Of a stretch of 64,000 bases of DNA, positions 24,735-36,640 are shown in pieces (position 1 is the stretch's first letter; the number at the start of each line of letters is the position of its first letter). The translations under genes and the position numbers were made by a program. The notes beneath the pieces were generated by a model. That model saw nothing but the letters and a program-made list of their open reading frames with translations, did no database searches and had not been told where the DNA came from. Origin of the DNA: Solanum dulcamara (lineage: Eukaryota; Streptophyta; Magnoliopsida; Solanales; Solanaceae); contig NC_077240.1 of assembly GCF_947179165.1 (NCBI RefSeq), positions 51,210,501-51,274,500 on the forward strand. The letters are read 5' to 3'.

Positions 24735-27430
24735 TGCGTTTGTGTATTGATTATAAGCAGCTGAATAAGGTGACCATCAATAATAGGTACCCGATGCCAA
24801 AGATTGATGATTTATTTGACAAACTCTAGGGAGTAGTAGTTTTCTAAGATAGACCCGAGGTCAGGGTATCACTAGTTAAGGATTATGGAGTCAGATATCC
24901 CTAAGACTGCTTTTAGTACTTGATACGACTATTATGAGTTCTTAGTCAGGTCTTTTGGGATGACTAATACCTCCGCCACATTCATAAAGTTGATGAACTG
25001 TCTATTTTGACCCTACTTAGACTGCTTTGTCAGTTTTTTTATTGATGACAACCTAATCTACTCTGGGAGTAGAGAACAGTATGAGCAATATTTGATGATA
25101 GTACTTAAGACCTTGTGGGATCAGTAGTTGTATGCCAAATTCAGTAAGTGTGAATTTTGGCTTAAGTTTGTGGCATTCCTAGGGTACATTATGTCCAACG
25201 ATAGGATTATGATAGATCCGAAGAAGATATCAGCAGTTCGTGATTGGGCTAGCCCAACTTCTCCTACCGAGGTTCATAGTTTCTTCATGTTGGCAGTATA
25301 CTATAGGCAGTTTATGGAGGAGTTATCTTGTATTGCAACATTGACCTATGACCAGATTGACTCAAAAAAATATTCCTTTCTAGTGGTCTAATTAGTGTGA
25401 GGCGATCTTCATAAGCTCAAAGATATGTTAACTTCAGCTCTGATTCTTAGTTTTCCTCTCCAGGACCATGTATTTACAGTGTATTTTAAAACTTTAGGTA
25501 TTGGCTTGGGTTGCGTTATGATATATTAGGGTAGAGTTATTGCATAGGCTTCCAGGTAGGTGAAGGTTCATGAGTAGAACTACCCTTCACATGATTTAAA
25601 TTTAGTGACTATAGTGTTTGCATTGAATATTTTGAATCATCACTTGTATGTAGTCCATTGTGAATCTACACTGACCACCATTGTCTTCAGTATATATTTA
25701 GCCAAAAAAACCTTAATTTGAGACAACACATATGGTTTGAGTTGCTGAAGGACTACAATGGCACTATTCTCTATCACTTGGAAAAGGAAAATATAGTAAA
25801 AATGATTTGAGCCAGAAGGCAGTTAATATAGGGAGTTTGGCATTTTTATCAGTTGAGGAGTTGCCTTTAGCTTCGGATATTCAGTCCTTAGCTAACTAGA
25901 TGGTTCATCTTTATATTTCTAAATAGGGCAAGGTACTTGCTTGTGTAAAGGCTAGGTCTTCATTAATAGAGCAGATTCGGGCACTTAAATTTTGAGGACC
26001 CACAATTGAGGGTGATTCATGATAAGGTACTTATTGGAGAGACTAGGAAGGTAACTTTAAATGCATAAGGCATTTTAAGGATTGAGGGTTGTACCTGTTT
26101 CCCTAGAGTTGGAGATCTTGTCAGGCTCATCCTTGAGGAGGCCCATTGTTCCAGATATTCCCTTCATCTTGGTGGGGAGAAGTTGTATCGCGACCTACAT
26201 CAGCATTATTGGTGGTGTGGGATGAAGCAGGACATTACAGCTTTGATGGCTAGGTGCTTGAACTGTCAGTAGGTTAAGTTCTAGTATCAAAGGCCAGGTA
26301 GTTTGACCCCGCGACAACCCATTCCTGAGTGGATATGGGAGCAGATAGCTATAGACTTTGTAGTGGGTTTACTACATACCTTCATAGGTTTTGATTAGAT
26401 TTGGGTCATAGTAGAATGATTAACCAAGTATTGTCACTTCTTACCAGTCTAGAATACATATACTTCGTAGAGAATGGCTCAGATTTATATTTGAAAGGTA
26501 GTCCAATTGCATGGGTTGCCAATATCTATCATTTCATACTCTGGTGCTCTGTTCACTTTGCATTTCTTGAGGTTTATATAGAGAGTGTTGGGTACCCAAG
26601 TTCAGGTCAGTATATCTTTCCACCCCTATACCGATTGTTAGTCATAGAGGACTATTCAGATCTTTGAGGACATTCTATGGGCTTGTGTTGTTGATTTGAG
26701 GGTCAATGGGATTGGTCCTTGGCTTTGGCAGAGTTTACATATAATAATAGCTACCATTTAAGCATTTAGATGGCTCCATTTGAGGCATTATATAGTAGGA
26801 GATGTCGTTCCCCAGTTGGTAAGTTTGATGATTTTAATGTTAGGCCTTGGGGAACTGATTTGTTGAATGATCGATGGATAGAGTTCAAATGATCTAGGAG
26901 AGGTTCCATACTTCTAGAGTAGGCAGAAGTGTTATGCTGAACATAGGGTTCGGTCTTTGAAGTTTATGGTTGGAGATCGAGTAGTCCTGCAAGTAACTCC
27001 CATGAAATACGTGATGATATTCGAGAGGAGAGATAAGCTTATCCAATGGTTCATTGGTCCTTTTGAGATCTTGAAATTGGTAGGAAAGGTATCTTATGAG
27101 TTGGCTTTCCCCCATGTATTTCAGGTGTTCACCCTGTGGTCCATGTTTCTATGTTGCGGCAGTACTTTCTAGATGAGTCTCACGTGCTTTAGTGGGATTC
27201 AGTTCAGTTTGATTAGTCCTTATCCTTTGAGGAGGATCCTATGGCTATTTTGGACAAGCAGGATAGGAAGTTGAGGTCTAAGGAGATCCCATTGGTGAAA
27301 GTCTAGTGGAAGAATCGTCCGGTCTAAGAGGCTACTTGGGAGAAAGAGCAGGACATGCAGACCCGATATCCTCAACTTTTTGAGGTACCATGTACCTTTC
27401 TTTCTTGACTTTCGAGGACGAAAGTCCTTT
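24735..27430 (+). pseudogene. RE4 second pol copy (reverse transcriptase to integrase)
   Basis: It starts inside the reverse transcriptase at LRLCIDY-like text (CVCVLIISS in the shifted frame), then [16 protein letters not shown], a palm without a clear catalytic box, and the open stretch 25128-25391 ([20 protein letters not shown]). RNase H lies at about 25440-25800, the zinc-binding part at about 26090-26280, and an integrase core at 26300-26900. The C-terminal tail around 26957-27172 (VGDRVVLQV, then FIGPFEILKLVGKVSYELA) is followed by EATWEKEQDMQTRYPQLFE. It is similar to but distinct from the first copy, so two different elements contributed. Confidence 0.8.
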
Positions 27431-27444
27431 TAGTAGTGGATTGT

Positions 27445-29870
27445 TGTAATGACCTCCATAGTTATTTTTATACTTTTGCATGTTGTTATCATTTTGCCGC
27501 TTCTCGTAGGTTCTTTGTAGCTCTTATTTGGTGTTGGGATGGGTGGCATGCTCCCCAAATTTTTTGGTTGAGTTTTTAGGTGGTTTTACCATTTTTGATG
27601 CTTAAGTCTTGAAAAAGTTTACTTTAGTCAAAATCTGGAGATTCAAGCATTGTATGGGAATTTTGATGGTTCCATCAGCTTTGGAATGTCCATTTTTGTC
27701 TAGAAGGAAGGTTGGTTTGGGTTTTGAATTCTTTATTTTGAGATTAAGTGTTTTTGTCGTTATAACTTTAAGTTTTGGCCAAAGGTTGACTTTAGCCAAT
27801 ATTTTGAGTAAGCGCGCTTAGATGAAAATTTTGCCAGCGCTCTAGAACACTATGTTTTGTCTAGAACTACCCTTTTTTGGTTATAGAGGTGCTCGGGATA
27901 ATGTTTAGGCTATTTGTGTGATTCATGTCTTTTCCTTTTAAACCCTTTGACTTTGGTCACCATTTCGTCGAAGCGACCTCCGTTAGGAAATCCATCAATT
28001 CCGTTAAGTCTGGAATATCATTTCTAGATTGGTAGCATAGTTTGCTTGCATCAACGAGATTCAAAATAAGTTTTGAGACCCCAATGAGGGACTTTTTCAC
28101 CTTGGAGAAATGCACCAACATAATTGCTGGTACACATGTAATTTACTCTCTGTGTTCACGGGCCCTTGACTGCATTTGCAGAGGTGGCGATTTTTATTCT
28201 CTACATTCATTAGCCTTGGGCCGCATTTGGGAGGTTAAGTTATTTATTCTCAGAGCTTGTCTCCTCATTCGCGAAGGAGAATAGGGGGCCTGGCAGTGTG
28301 GTGATTTAAGACTCGTTGCAAGTTACTTTTCTCTCATTTCCAGCATATCCAAATACAAAATTTTAGAGAAAATCTAGATTATTTTCGATAATTCTTGTTC
28401 CGATGAGTTAGATACTCATATGGGGAAGTTCCAGAACCCTTCCCATCCATAAAGCATCACATGTTTCACATAATTTCATTGTTACTTTCATGTTTGACTA
28501 TTATAGGGTTTGAAATTGGTGGGATAGTTTTGAGCTCTTTCAGTGCTCGAACAGTGCCCATTTTTGGTGCACAAGTTCCTTGAGTTATTTGGGACCTTGT
28601 GACAAAGTTGGTTTTTTCATGCGTGGGTCCCATTATCAAATTTTGACCCAATTTTAGTTTGATGTTTAATTATACTAATATGGGAATCATTTTCTTTGAT
28701 TTTATGTGTTCTTCGATAATTTAATAGAGTGGCATCATTCGTAGGCAGCTAGGAATGGAAAACCTCAGGTTAAAAGGTTCTTTTGCGGTTTCGGCTTTGA
28801 GATATGTTATGTTTTACTCTTGTTAGACTTGGCTTGGTTAGAATTGGTATATTTTGAGTAGTAAGGTTGGTGATTTAGGTTTTTATATCCTATTGAGAAA
28901 TTCATAGCCGATGATCATCGTTAGTAACTAGTTTAGATTTTAGCCTTCGAGCCTTAGTCTAGGTGACATCTTGACTTGCTTAAATCTCTTAGAATCCGTA
29001 GAACTTGCTTCTAGGTGGTTTGAACTTAAGATGCCTCTTGATTGACTTGTTTGGTTTCAGTTGCTCGTTTGTTGTGATTTTATCTTACACTTGTGCCTTG
29101 TTTTCTTATGATATTGAAATATTGGGCCCAAGGTTGTGCTTTCGGTACACCGGAGTCTCAGGTTAGTGTTTTAGTTTCCTTGATGGAATTTACCCGACTT
29201 GAGTAAATATATGATTTTTGGCATGCTACTTGCCTTGACCTACTTTGCTGGTGTTTAAAACCCTTTTTGAAAGAATGAATAAATGGTGGGATTAAGACCG
29301 TCGATTGATGGATAAGTATGAGAAATTTAAGGAAATACTGGTGATATTTTTATTTATGGAAATTCATGGTTAATAAGCTTGAGGTATGATTTTGGGCAGC
29401 CCTTTTATTGACTTTGGGGTACACTTTATTTCATTTGATAAGCTAGAGGTGTGAATTTTGGGCGACCCTTTGATTGATGAGCTCGAGGATTATTCCAGGT
29501 GCTCCATGCTACTTTTGGGTATATTGATCCATATCTACTACTTTATATTCATGCACTACTCTGATATTTTTTATGGATTGAGATTATTAATGTGATTTTT
29601 CTGCTTGGTTGGATTTACTTCACTACTGTATGATTTTCTTGCACCCTCTTTCACTATAGTCGTAGTATTATGCTTCTCTCTTATTATTATTAATATCATC
29701 ATACTGCTTATTATATATTTATTATTTCTGAGCTTGGTCGTTCTATGATGCCTACTGAATACCTTGTGTTTTGGTACTCATATTGCACTTTTGCTTCTTT
29801 TGATGCAACTCCTAGTTCGATCCACCCCCATTGCATGCCTGATCATCCATAGTTGTACCAGTCCAAGAAT
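27445..29870 (+). repeat. RE4 3' LTR, lacking its end
   Basis: It starts TGTAATGACCTCCATAG and follows the 5' LTR, including the decayed hairpin GCACCAACA-TAAT-TGCTGGTAC (near 28112-28134), until about 29870. The last 430 bp or so of the LTR are missing; minus-strand gag of RE5 begins instead. No target duplication can be tested on this side. Confidence 0.8.
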
Positions 29871-30515
29871 GGTGGTATGACACTACTTAGCAACTAAATC
29901 AGATACCCCCGATATGAATTGACTCTTTCAGGCATGTGGGTCGGCAACCAATGAAGGAGCATACTTGGAGAGCTTGGTGAATTCGAAGGCATAGTCCCTC
30001 ATTCCCATGTTTCCTTGTAAAAGATTTATGAACTCCAACACCTTTTCTTCCCATATCTCAAGAGGGAGAAAGCGATTAAGGAAAGAAAGGTTAAAGGCTT
30101 CCTATTCAATTGGTCCTTCATCCATCCTCTCCATCTTCCATTGAGTATACAATACTTAAGTCACACCTTTGAGTTGGTAATCCGCCAACTCCGCCTTCTC
30201 TTCCAATGACATCCCTATTATGCTTATTTTGTAGACCTCATCAATAAATTCTTGAGGATCCTCATCAAACTTTGATCCATGAAACTCCAGAGGGTTAATT
30301 CTTGCAAAGTTTATTACCCTTAAAGCTGGAGTGGGAACATTAGGAGGAGCCTCAAGCCCTTGATTTGCCATAACTTGGGCTAGCATAGTAATAGAGGTCG
30401 AGAACTCCATATTAGTCACTTGGTCAATTAGGGGGACCATTGTCTTGAGGTTCCGGGGATCTTGGTCCTAATTAACATTGTTCCCCCTTGGCAACAATGG
30501 TCTTCTTGGAGGCAT
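29870..30515 (-). pseudogene. RE5 gag N-terminal two thirds
   Basis: The minus-strand start at 30515 reads MPPRRPLLPRGNNVN. An open block 30156-30440 carries FSTSITMLAQVMANQGLE, RINPLEFHGSKFDEDPQEF, IDEVYKISIIGMSLEEKAEL and ADYQLKGV. After a stop it continues (LYTQWKMERMDEG; KLSKYAPSLVADP; SGVSDLVAK). It matches RE6 gag block for block, so the two belong to related families. No zinc knuckle remains because of the truncation. Confidence 0.85.
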
Positions 30516-30719
30516 ATTTCTGAAAAAAAACAAAGGAAGACCTTTAGGGAAAGGAAGTCTAAGGGTAAACCCTATATTATGAAAGAGATCATGAAAGATG
30601 TGAGAATTTCCTAAAATGCCTTATAGCCTCCTATTCATAGATGTGGCACGCTTCACAACTATTAATAAAACTCTACTTGACGTGGTATATTGGACACCCT
30701 AGGATATCTTAAACCTTGT

Positions 30720-30731
30720 GCTCTAATACCA
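30720..30731 (-). other. RE5 primer-binding site
   Basis: Minus-strand TGGTATTAGAGC matches 11 of 12 positions of the initiator tRNA-Met complement, four bases inside the LTR end GTCGTGATA. Confidence 0.85.
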
Positions 30732-30735
30732 AGTT

Positions 30736-32792
30736 TATCACGACCTGACCTAGGTCCTAGTCATAACATAATGATCAAAACTTAAAAGGGGCTCCAACCA
30801 AGCCTTTTGTTCTTATCTTAAGAATACATAAGGTAAAGTAAATGCAGAAATATCAAAGAGTCTAACATAAAACGTAAGGGAAATATGCTCTAACTACATA
30901 AGACTCTACATAATTGTCCAACAATCCCTCTAATCATGAGTATGGGTGGGGGATAAGACATGTACCTAGCTCACCCTAAAAATGAAACATAACAAGAGTT
31001 TTTGATAATAAGAACAACAACTCATAACTTGTCCCAGATATATGAGGACACACCAATACTTCACCGATAGAAAGCTCCCTAGCCAAGCGTGGAAAAGTGA
31101 TCCTTAACCTCAACCCCTAAATTATGAGATAGTGAAAGAAAAAAAATACGTTAGTACTTTGAATGCACTTAGTATGAGGGCATGACATTCAACGTAAATA
31201 ATGAGATACCATGATCAAGTAAAATACATAATAAGATGAGATAAGTCAAGAAATGAGAGAATTATAATGATCAAAGCATTTAAAAAGAATAGTTGAGATC
31301 ATAAAAATATATAAGATATCACACACATGTGGGATATAAACCTTAACCAATAATAAGACAATGCGAGCTATAATATAAAATATCGATGTTACCTACACCA
31401 AAAAAGGGGAATCTACTTGTCAGGGTAGAATCTACCCTACTTGGCGGGTCATATGTATACTATATGTGGATCCACTAGCTAAGTCATAAGGCAACCAATA
31501 GTGGCACGTAGTTTTAGGGAAATAAGTAATCGCTAGGTGCTAAGTCAAATCCCACAAAATACATAGTATAGTAACATACTAGCATATATCATAGCTTATT
31601 CATAAACTTTATAATACATAAAATATCTCATTTCATAACGTACTAGTAATATGAGAATTGTCCTTTCACCATTACAATTATATTTGCATAATTCATATAG
31701 TTAGGTTCTAGGTTACCACATAGGGTCCTAATTCACCTTATTTCAAAACTTGCATGAAATCCATACCTTGAATGTGCTTGCGATTCATGATCATAATGCC
31801 TACTTGAGTTTAGAGTAAAACTCATATGCATATTCAATTTGAATGAAAATCATGATAATACCTTGAAATCGCTGGATACAGAATCATACTTCCTAATTCC
31901 TTGTAGAAAATAGGCTTCATCCATAGGCAATCATAGATGAACTTAAAATCATGTAATTCATGTAGAAACATTCTAATAATGATCAAATATGATGATTAAA
32001 AACATAATTTAAAGAACCCAATATATTAATAAAATTAAGGTTACAAACCCAATTGAAATTCTTGACAATTTATATAGAAACCTTGGGACTCTATTGGTGA
32101 AAGGGACCCATGGATCAATCCCTACCTTGATTGAAATTGACCTTGGAATTCAAAAAGGAGATGTGTTCTTTAAGAAACCCTAGCCAAAAGCGTGATGAAA
32201 AAGATGAACTTTGGAGGAGTCTTGAGGGAACAGAATAGATTAACGAGTAATTAGGATATTTGTTTACTGAATCTAGTCTCAAAAATGTCCACATACATTA
32301 ATAAAATAATAGGGAATGACTAAAATTCCCCTTAGCTAATTGAAGATGGGACTCACCATGGAGGACCCATCACGACCCTTGATTCTCTTCACAGTCCATG
32401 GTGGTGTCCGTGATGTTTGAATTTATATTGAATTTTTGAGGTTGCAGGGAAAGTTTCAGCACTTTCTTCATAGGACCCTTCATGGTCTGTGAAGCACTCC
32501 ACAGGACGTGAAGAGTGGGGGTGGTGCAGGCCCTACAAGAGTGACCACCATAGAACTCACCACGGTTTGTGAAATGTTCCACAGCCTATAGTGGCCTGTC
32601 TTGGTCATTTCCTCATGGTCATGTCTTGAGGTTTCAGCTGAGGGGTCACCACAGAAGGCTTCACGGCCTGTGGTTCCTACCATGGACTATGATGGACTCC
32701 GTGGTCATCACCTAGTGCCAAAATTGCAGCTCTTCCTGATTTTTGTGTTTTTATTCTCATTTTTTCAACTTTCTAGATTTTGGGGTGTTACA
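30736..32792 (-). repeat. RE5 5' LTR
   Basis: The 2057-bp LTR starts TGTAACACCCCAAAATC (at 32792 in element sense) and ends GGTCGTGATA (30736), so the terminus is TA rather than CA. A cluster of CACGG/CCGTG dyads lies at 32340-32720. The abutting sequence at 32793 belongs to RE6, which suggests insertion into the RE6 5' LTR. The other junction is lost. Confidence 0.8.
32340..32720. repeat. Cluster of CACGG-CCGTG dyads in RE5 LTR
   Basis: Repeated short dyads such as TTCACAGTCCATGG, TTCATGGTCTGTGAAG, CCACAGGACGTGAAG, CACCACGGTTTGTG, CACGGCCTGTGG and ACCATGGACTATGATGG are seen. They sit in the first 450 bp of the LTR in element sense, the same place as in RE1. Confidence 0.65.
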
Positions 32793-33476
32793 TATAACGT
32801 ATGTACATGACCAATCTAAAGATGTGGAGTCTACCTTAGAAAGTATATTCCCTTGTTTTCTGTTGTATGGAGAGATATCAGGATTTAATGTTATAGCTCA
32901 CATTGTCTTATTGTTGGGACTCAAAGATTCTTTGACTACTATGGCTTTTTAAGACTTTACTTATTCTTTTATCATGAACATTATTTGATAATTGCATCTA
33001 ATGATTTATATTGAATGTTATGCCTACATACGTAGTATATTCAAACATGGTAACACATATTTATTTCTTACATTATCTCATAATGTAGGGGTTGAGATTG
33101 AGGATCATATCCATACACATGGCTACTTGATCTTTCTCATCGATAGAGTTGTGGTGAGTCCTAATCTATCAAGGACTGGTTATGAGTTGTTGCTTCTTAC
33201 TTCAAAATATTTTCTTATGTTACAAATTGACGGTGAGATAGGGGCATGTCATAGCCCCCGCCTGTTTACCATTAGTAAAGGCATGCGTGGACAAAATATG
33301 TAGAGTTTATCTAGTCGGAATATATTCTCTTTACCATTTTATTTTAGACTTTTTCTTATACTATTTTCTGCTTTACATTAACTTATGCATGATTTATTAT
33401 ATATCGAGAGGCTTGATTGGAGCCTCTTAGGGTTTTCACTCGCCATGTTAAGGCTAGACCGTAGGTTGAGTCATGA
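32793..33476 (+). repeat. RE6 5' LTR, 3' part only
   Basis: Assigned by position before the primer-binding site and by shared words with the RE10 LTR end (GGTGAGATAGGGGCATGTC here against GGTGAGCTAGGGACTTGTC there). It ends near GAGTCATGAAAAA. The open frame 32992-33303 matches no gypsy domain and is treated as LTR sequence. Confidence 0.6.
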
Positions 33477-33481
33477 AAAAT

Positions 33482-33494
33482 TGTGTATCAGAGT
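33482..33494 (+). other. RE6 primer-binding site, decayed
   Basis: TGTGTATCAGAGT resembles TGGTATCAGAGC with one extra base. It is followed by ACAAGGTTTAAGATGTCC, which RE5 shares directly after its own site; that supports the assignment. Confidence 0.65.
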
Positions 33495-33696
33495 ACAAGG
33501 TTTAAGATGTCCTAAGGTGTCCAAAATCCCACTTCAAGTAGAGTCCTATTCATGGTTGTAAAGCACGCAACATCTATGAATAGGAGGTTATAAGGTGCAT
33601 TAAGAATAACTAACTTCTTTCATGATCTATGTCATGCTATTGAGTACACTCTAAGACTTTCTTTCCTTGATGTCTGTCCTTTGTGATTTTATAAAA

Positions 33697-34850
33697 ATGC
33701 CTCAAAAAATACCACCTTTACCAAGGGGGATAAATGCTAATGAATCCCAAGCTCCTTCGATTCCTTAAGGTAATGGTCCTTTGCCCGAAGAAGTGACTAA
33801 TGCAGTGTTCCGGAGTGCTTTCACCATGCTAGCCCAAGTAATGGCAAAACATGGGTTTCAGATCCTCCTAATATTCATACTCTGACTGTTAAAGTGAGGG
33901 ACATTGTAAGAATGAATCCTCCAGAGTTCCATTGTTCGAAAGTCAATGAAGACCCTCAAGATGTCATTGATGAGGTCTATAAAATAGTCAGTATCATAGG
34001 GGTGACTTCGGAGGAGAAAGTGGAGTTGGCGGCTTATCAACTCAAGGGTGTTGCTCAAGTTTTGTACACTCAATGTAAGTAGGAGAGAATGGATGAATGT
34101 CTTATGGAATAGGAAGCCTTCAAATTTGGTTTCCTTAATCGCTTTTTCCCTCTTGAACTAAGGGAAGCTAAAGTGTTGGAGTATGTTAATATTAGACAGG
34201 GCAACATAGGTATAAGGGTATATGCCCTCAGGTTTACTAAGCTATCCAAGTATGCTACTTCATTGGTTGTCAATCTGCGTGCCCAAATAATTCAATTTAT
34301 ATCGAGTATTCTGATTTTATTTCCATGGAATACCATACTACCAAGCTTCTTAAGGAGATAGAAATATCTCATCTCATGAATTTTTCCCAATAAATTAAAG
34401 TAGAAAATCTCAAGAAGATGAGAATGAGGGACTTTAAGATGCCCTGATATGACTGTAGGTTCTGCAATGCTACGACCAATGGTAGTGGTAGTGATTGTTT
34501 TCAACAAGGACATAATTTGGGGAAAACATTTGCTAAGGATAGGGTGGCATAACCTATAGTTCAAGGAGGAGTACATGTGAATACTAGTAGCCCTTCTTTT
34601 CCCAAATATGCAATGTATGAAAAGAATCACAGAGAAAAATGCTTGATGGGAACGAGTGCTTATTATAGATGTGGAAAATGGTCCATAAGTAATCCGAGTG
34701 CCCTCATATCGCCAACAAAGGTGTATAAGGTCATCCTCAAGGAGGCCAAGTGCAACAAGGTGCCCAAGCTCAGCCTAAGGGTGTCCAACACAACAACCAG
34801 TTTTATGCTCTTCATGCTAGGAATGATGTGGATGAGACTCCCAAAGTAGT
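33697..34850 (+). pseudogene. RE6 gag
   Basis: The start MPQKIPPLPRGINANES parallels the RE5 start. Blocks in alternating frames are FTMLAQVMAKHGFQ, then MNPPEFHCSKVNEDPQDVID, VYKIVSIIGVTSEEKVEL and AAYQLKGVAQVLYTQCK (33894-34082), and ALRFTKLSKYATSLVVNLRA (34173-34290). The zinc knuckle near 34620-34700 is decayed: NHREKCLMG, then AYYRCGKWSISN, with the first Cys of the second knuckle turned to Tyr and the His lost. Frameshifts near 33900, 34090 and 34290. Confidence 0.85.
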
Positions 34851-35215
34851 CACAAGTATGATATTTGATATGTGCCCCAAAGTATTGTTAGAACATTTTT
34901 TTGTTTACTCGCATTGGTGATTCGTTTTTAGCCAAAAGAGTTTATAGAAATTGTATGGTGTCCGTTTTGCATAAAGTTATCCCTTATGATCTTGTTGAAC
35001 TAGACATGATCGATTTTTACATTATACTTATTATGGATTGGCTGCAAGTATGCTATCCCTCTATATGTTGTAGTAGCTATGTGGTCAAGTTTCACTTTCC
35101 TAATGAGCATATTCTTGAATGGAAGGGTAATGATTCAGTTTTTAAGGGTCAATTATTCTCATGTCTTAAGGCCCCAAAAATGATTTCCAAAGGGTTCATT
35201 CATATTGTGTGAGTT
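34850..35215 (+). pseudogene. RE6 protease
   Basis: The open block 34901-35212 reads RIGDSFLAKRVYRNCMVSVL, HKVIPYDLVELDMIDFYIIL, then MDWLQVCYPSICC and VVKFHFPNEHILEWKGNDSV, the C-terminal half of the retropepsin and its linker. The catalytic D-S/T-G segment that should stand around 34860-34890 is not readable. Confidence 0.75.
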
Positions 35216-36185
35216 AGGGTTGTTGATTCCGAAACTCTTTCTCTTGAGTCGGTCCATATAATTCAGTAGTTTCCCAATGATTTGCTTAGTGTTCTTCTCA
35301 AAAGGGAAATTGACTTTGGCATAGATCTCATTCTCAATACTCAACCTATTTCTATTCCTCCTTACTGTATGGATCTAGCAGAACTTAAAAAGTTGAAAGA
35401 ACCATTGAAAGATTTGTTGGATAAGGGTTTTATAAGGCCAAACATATCATCATGAGTTTCTCCCATGCTGTTTGTTAAAAATAAAGATGGGTCGCTCCAA
35501 ATTTGTATAAATTATAGGCAATTAAATAAGTTCAGCATAAAGAACAAGTATCGAATCCCAAGGATAGATAATTTGTTTCACCAACTGTAAGGAGCAAGTT
35601 ACTTCTCAAAGATTGATCTCTGTTCTGATTAACATCAAATAAGGGTGAGGGAGTATGATATTCCCAAGACGACATTTTGAACAAGGTATGGTCATTTGGA
35701 ATTCGTAGTCATGTCATTTGGTTTGACTAATGCTCCTGCTATTTTTATGGATTTTATGAATCATATTTTCAAACCATACTTTGACATGTTTGTAGTGGTG
35801 TATATTGATAACATCTTCATTTACTCTTGGACTGAGGAAGATCATATGGCTCACTTAAGGATTGTTTTGAAAACATTTAGAGAAAAGCAACTATTTGCCA
35901 AGTTTAGTAAGTGTGAATTTTGGCTAAGGGAAATTTCATTCCTTGGTCATGTAGTGTCTGGTTATGGGATTAAGGTTGATTCAAAGAAAATGAAGGCAGT
36001 AAAGAATTGGCCTAAACCATTATCTCTTTCGGATATTAGAAGCTTTTTGGGCTTGGCCAAATACTACAGAAAGTTAGTTAACGGGTTTTCATCTATTGAT
36101 TTGGCTGTGACTAATTTGACCCAAAAGAAAGTTAAAGTCAATGGTTGGATGAATGTTAGAAGAGTTTTAAAATATTAAAGGATCG
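35215..36185 (+). pseudogene. RE6 reverse transcriptase
   Basis: Early blocks ([24 protein letters not shown] text, [36 protein letters not shown]) come in several frames. 35696-36178 is open for 160 codons: [20 protein letters not shown], then [53 protein letters not shown] and [11 protein letters not shown]. The catalytic box is Y-I-D-N, so the second Asp is lost and polymerase activity with it. Confidence 0.85.
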
Positions 36186-36640
36186 TGTAATGTCCGCTCC
36201 TATTTTGACATTTCCCAAAGGTTCGGATGGGTTTGTTGTTTATTGTGATACCTCACGTATTTGTTCGGGTTGTGTCTTGATGCAACATGGTAAGGTTATA
36301 GTATATTCTTCTAGGCAACTTAAAGTGTAGAAATGAAATTATCTAACCCATGATCTTGAACATGCGGCGGTTGTGTTTGCTTTGACAATCTAGCATCATT
36401 ATTTTTATGAGGTGAATGTTGATGTGTTTATCAACCACAAAAGCTTGCAATATGTGTTTAGTGAAAGGGACTTAAACCTTAGGAAAAAGAGTGGCTTGAA
36501 GACCTAAGGAACGATGATATAAGTGTATTCTACCATCTGGGTAAGGAAAATATTGTAGCTGATGCTCTTATTCGGTTGTCCATGGATAGTGTTGCACATG
36601 TTAAAGATGGTAAGAAGGAGTTGGTTAAATATGTCCATTG
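36186..36640 (+). pseudogene. RE6 RNase H
   Basis: FVVYCDTSRICSGCVLMQHG contains the first catalytic Asp. VIVYSSRQLKV and LTHDLEHAAVVFALTI follow, then DVFINHKSLQYVFSERDLNL, where the usual T-D-H-K is I-N-H-K, so a second active-site Asp has been replaced by Asn. A frameshift follows near 36480. Confidence 0.8.

Larger units (their letters stand above)
16220..29870 (+). mobile_element. RE4: gypsy element with duplicated, chimeric pol and three LTR copies
   Basis: The order is a full LTR (16220-19089), primer-binding site, gag-pol (19297-24040), LTR start (24048-24734), a direct jump into mid reverse transcriptase, a second partial pol (24735-27430), then a third LTR (27445 to about 29870). 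A simple tandem of two elements would need a complete middle LTR and a second gag. Instead the LTR stops at a hairpin and the pol starts at six bases of microhomology. All coding parts are riddled with stops. Confidence 0.8.
29870..32792 (-). mobile_element. RE5: 5' part of a minus-strand gypsy element
   Basis: In element sense it comprises a complete 5' LTR (32792 to 30736), primer-binding site, leader and the first two thirds of gag, cut off at about 29870 against the RE4 LTR. Protease, pol and the 3' LTR are missing, so a deletion or rearrangement removed the remainder. Confidence 0.8.

Noticed and set aside
32992..33303. A 103-codon frame resembling a copia-type domain at first glance
   Set aside because: No catalytic or zinc motif is present, and its position before a primer-binding site fits LTR sequence.
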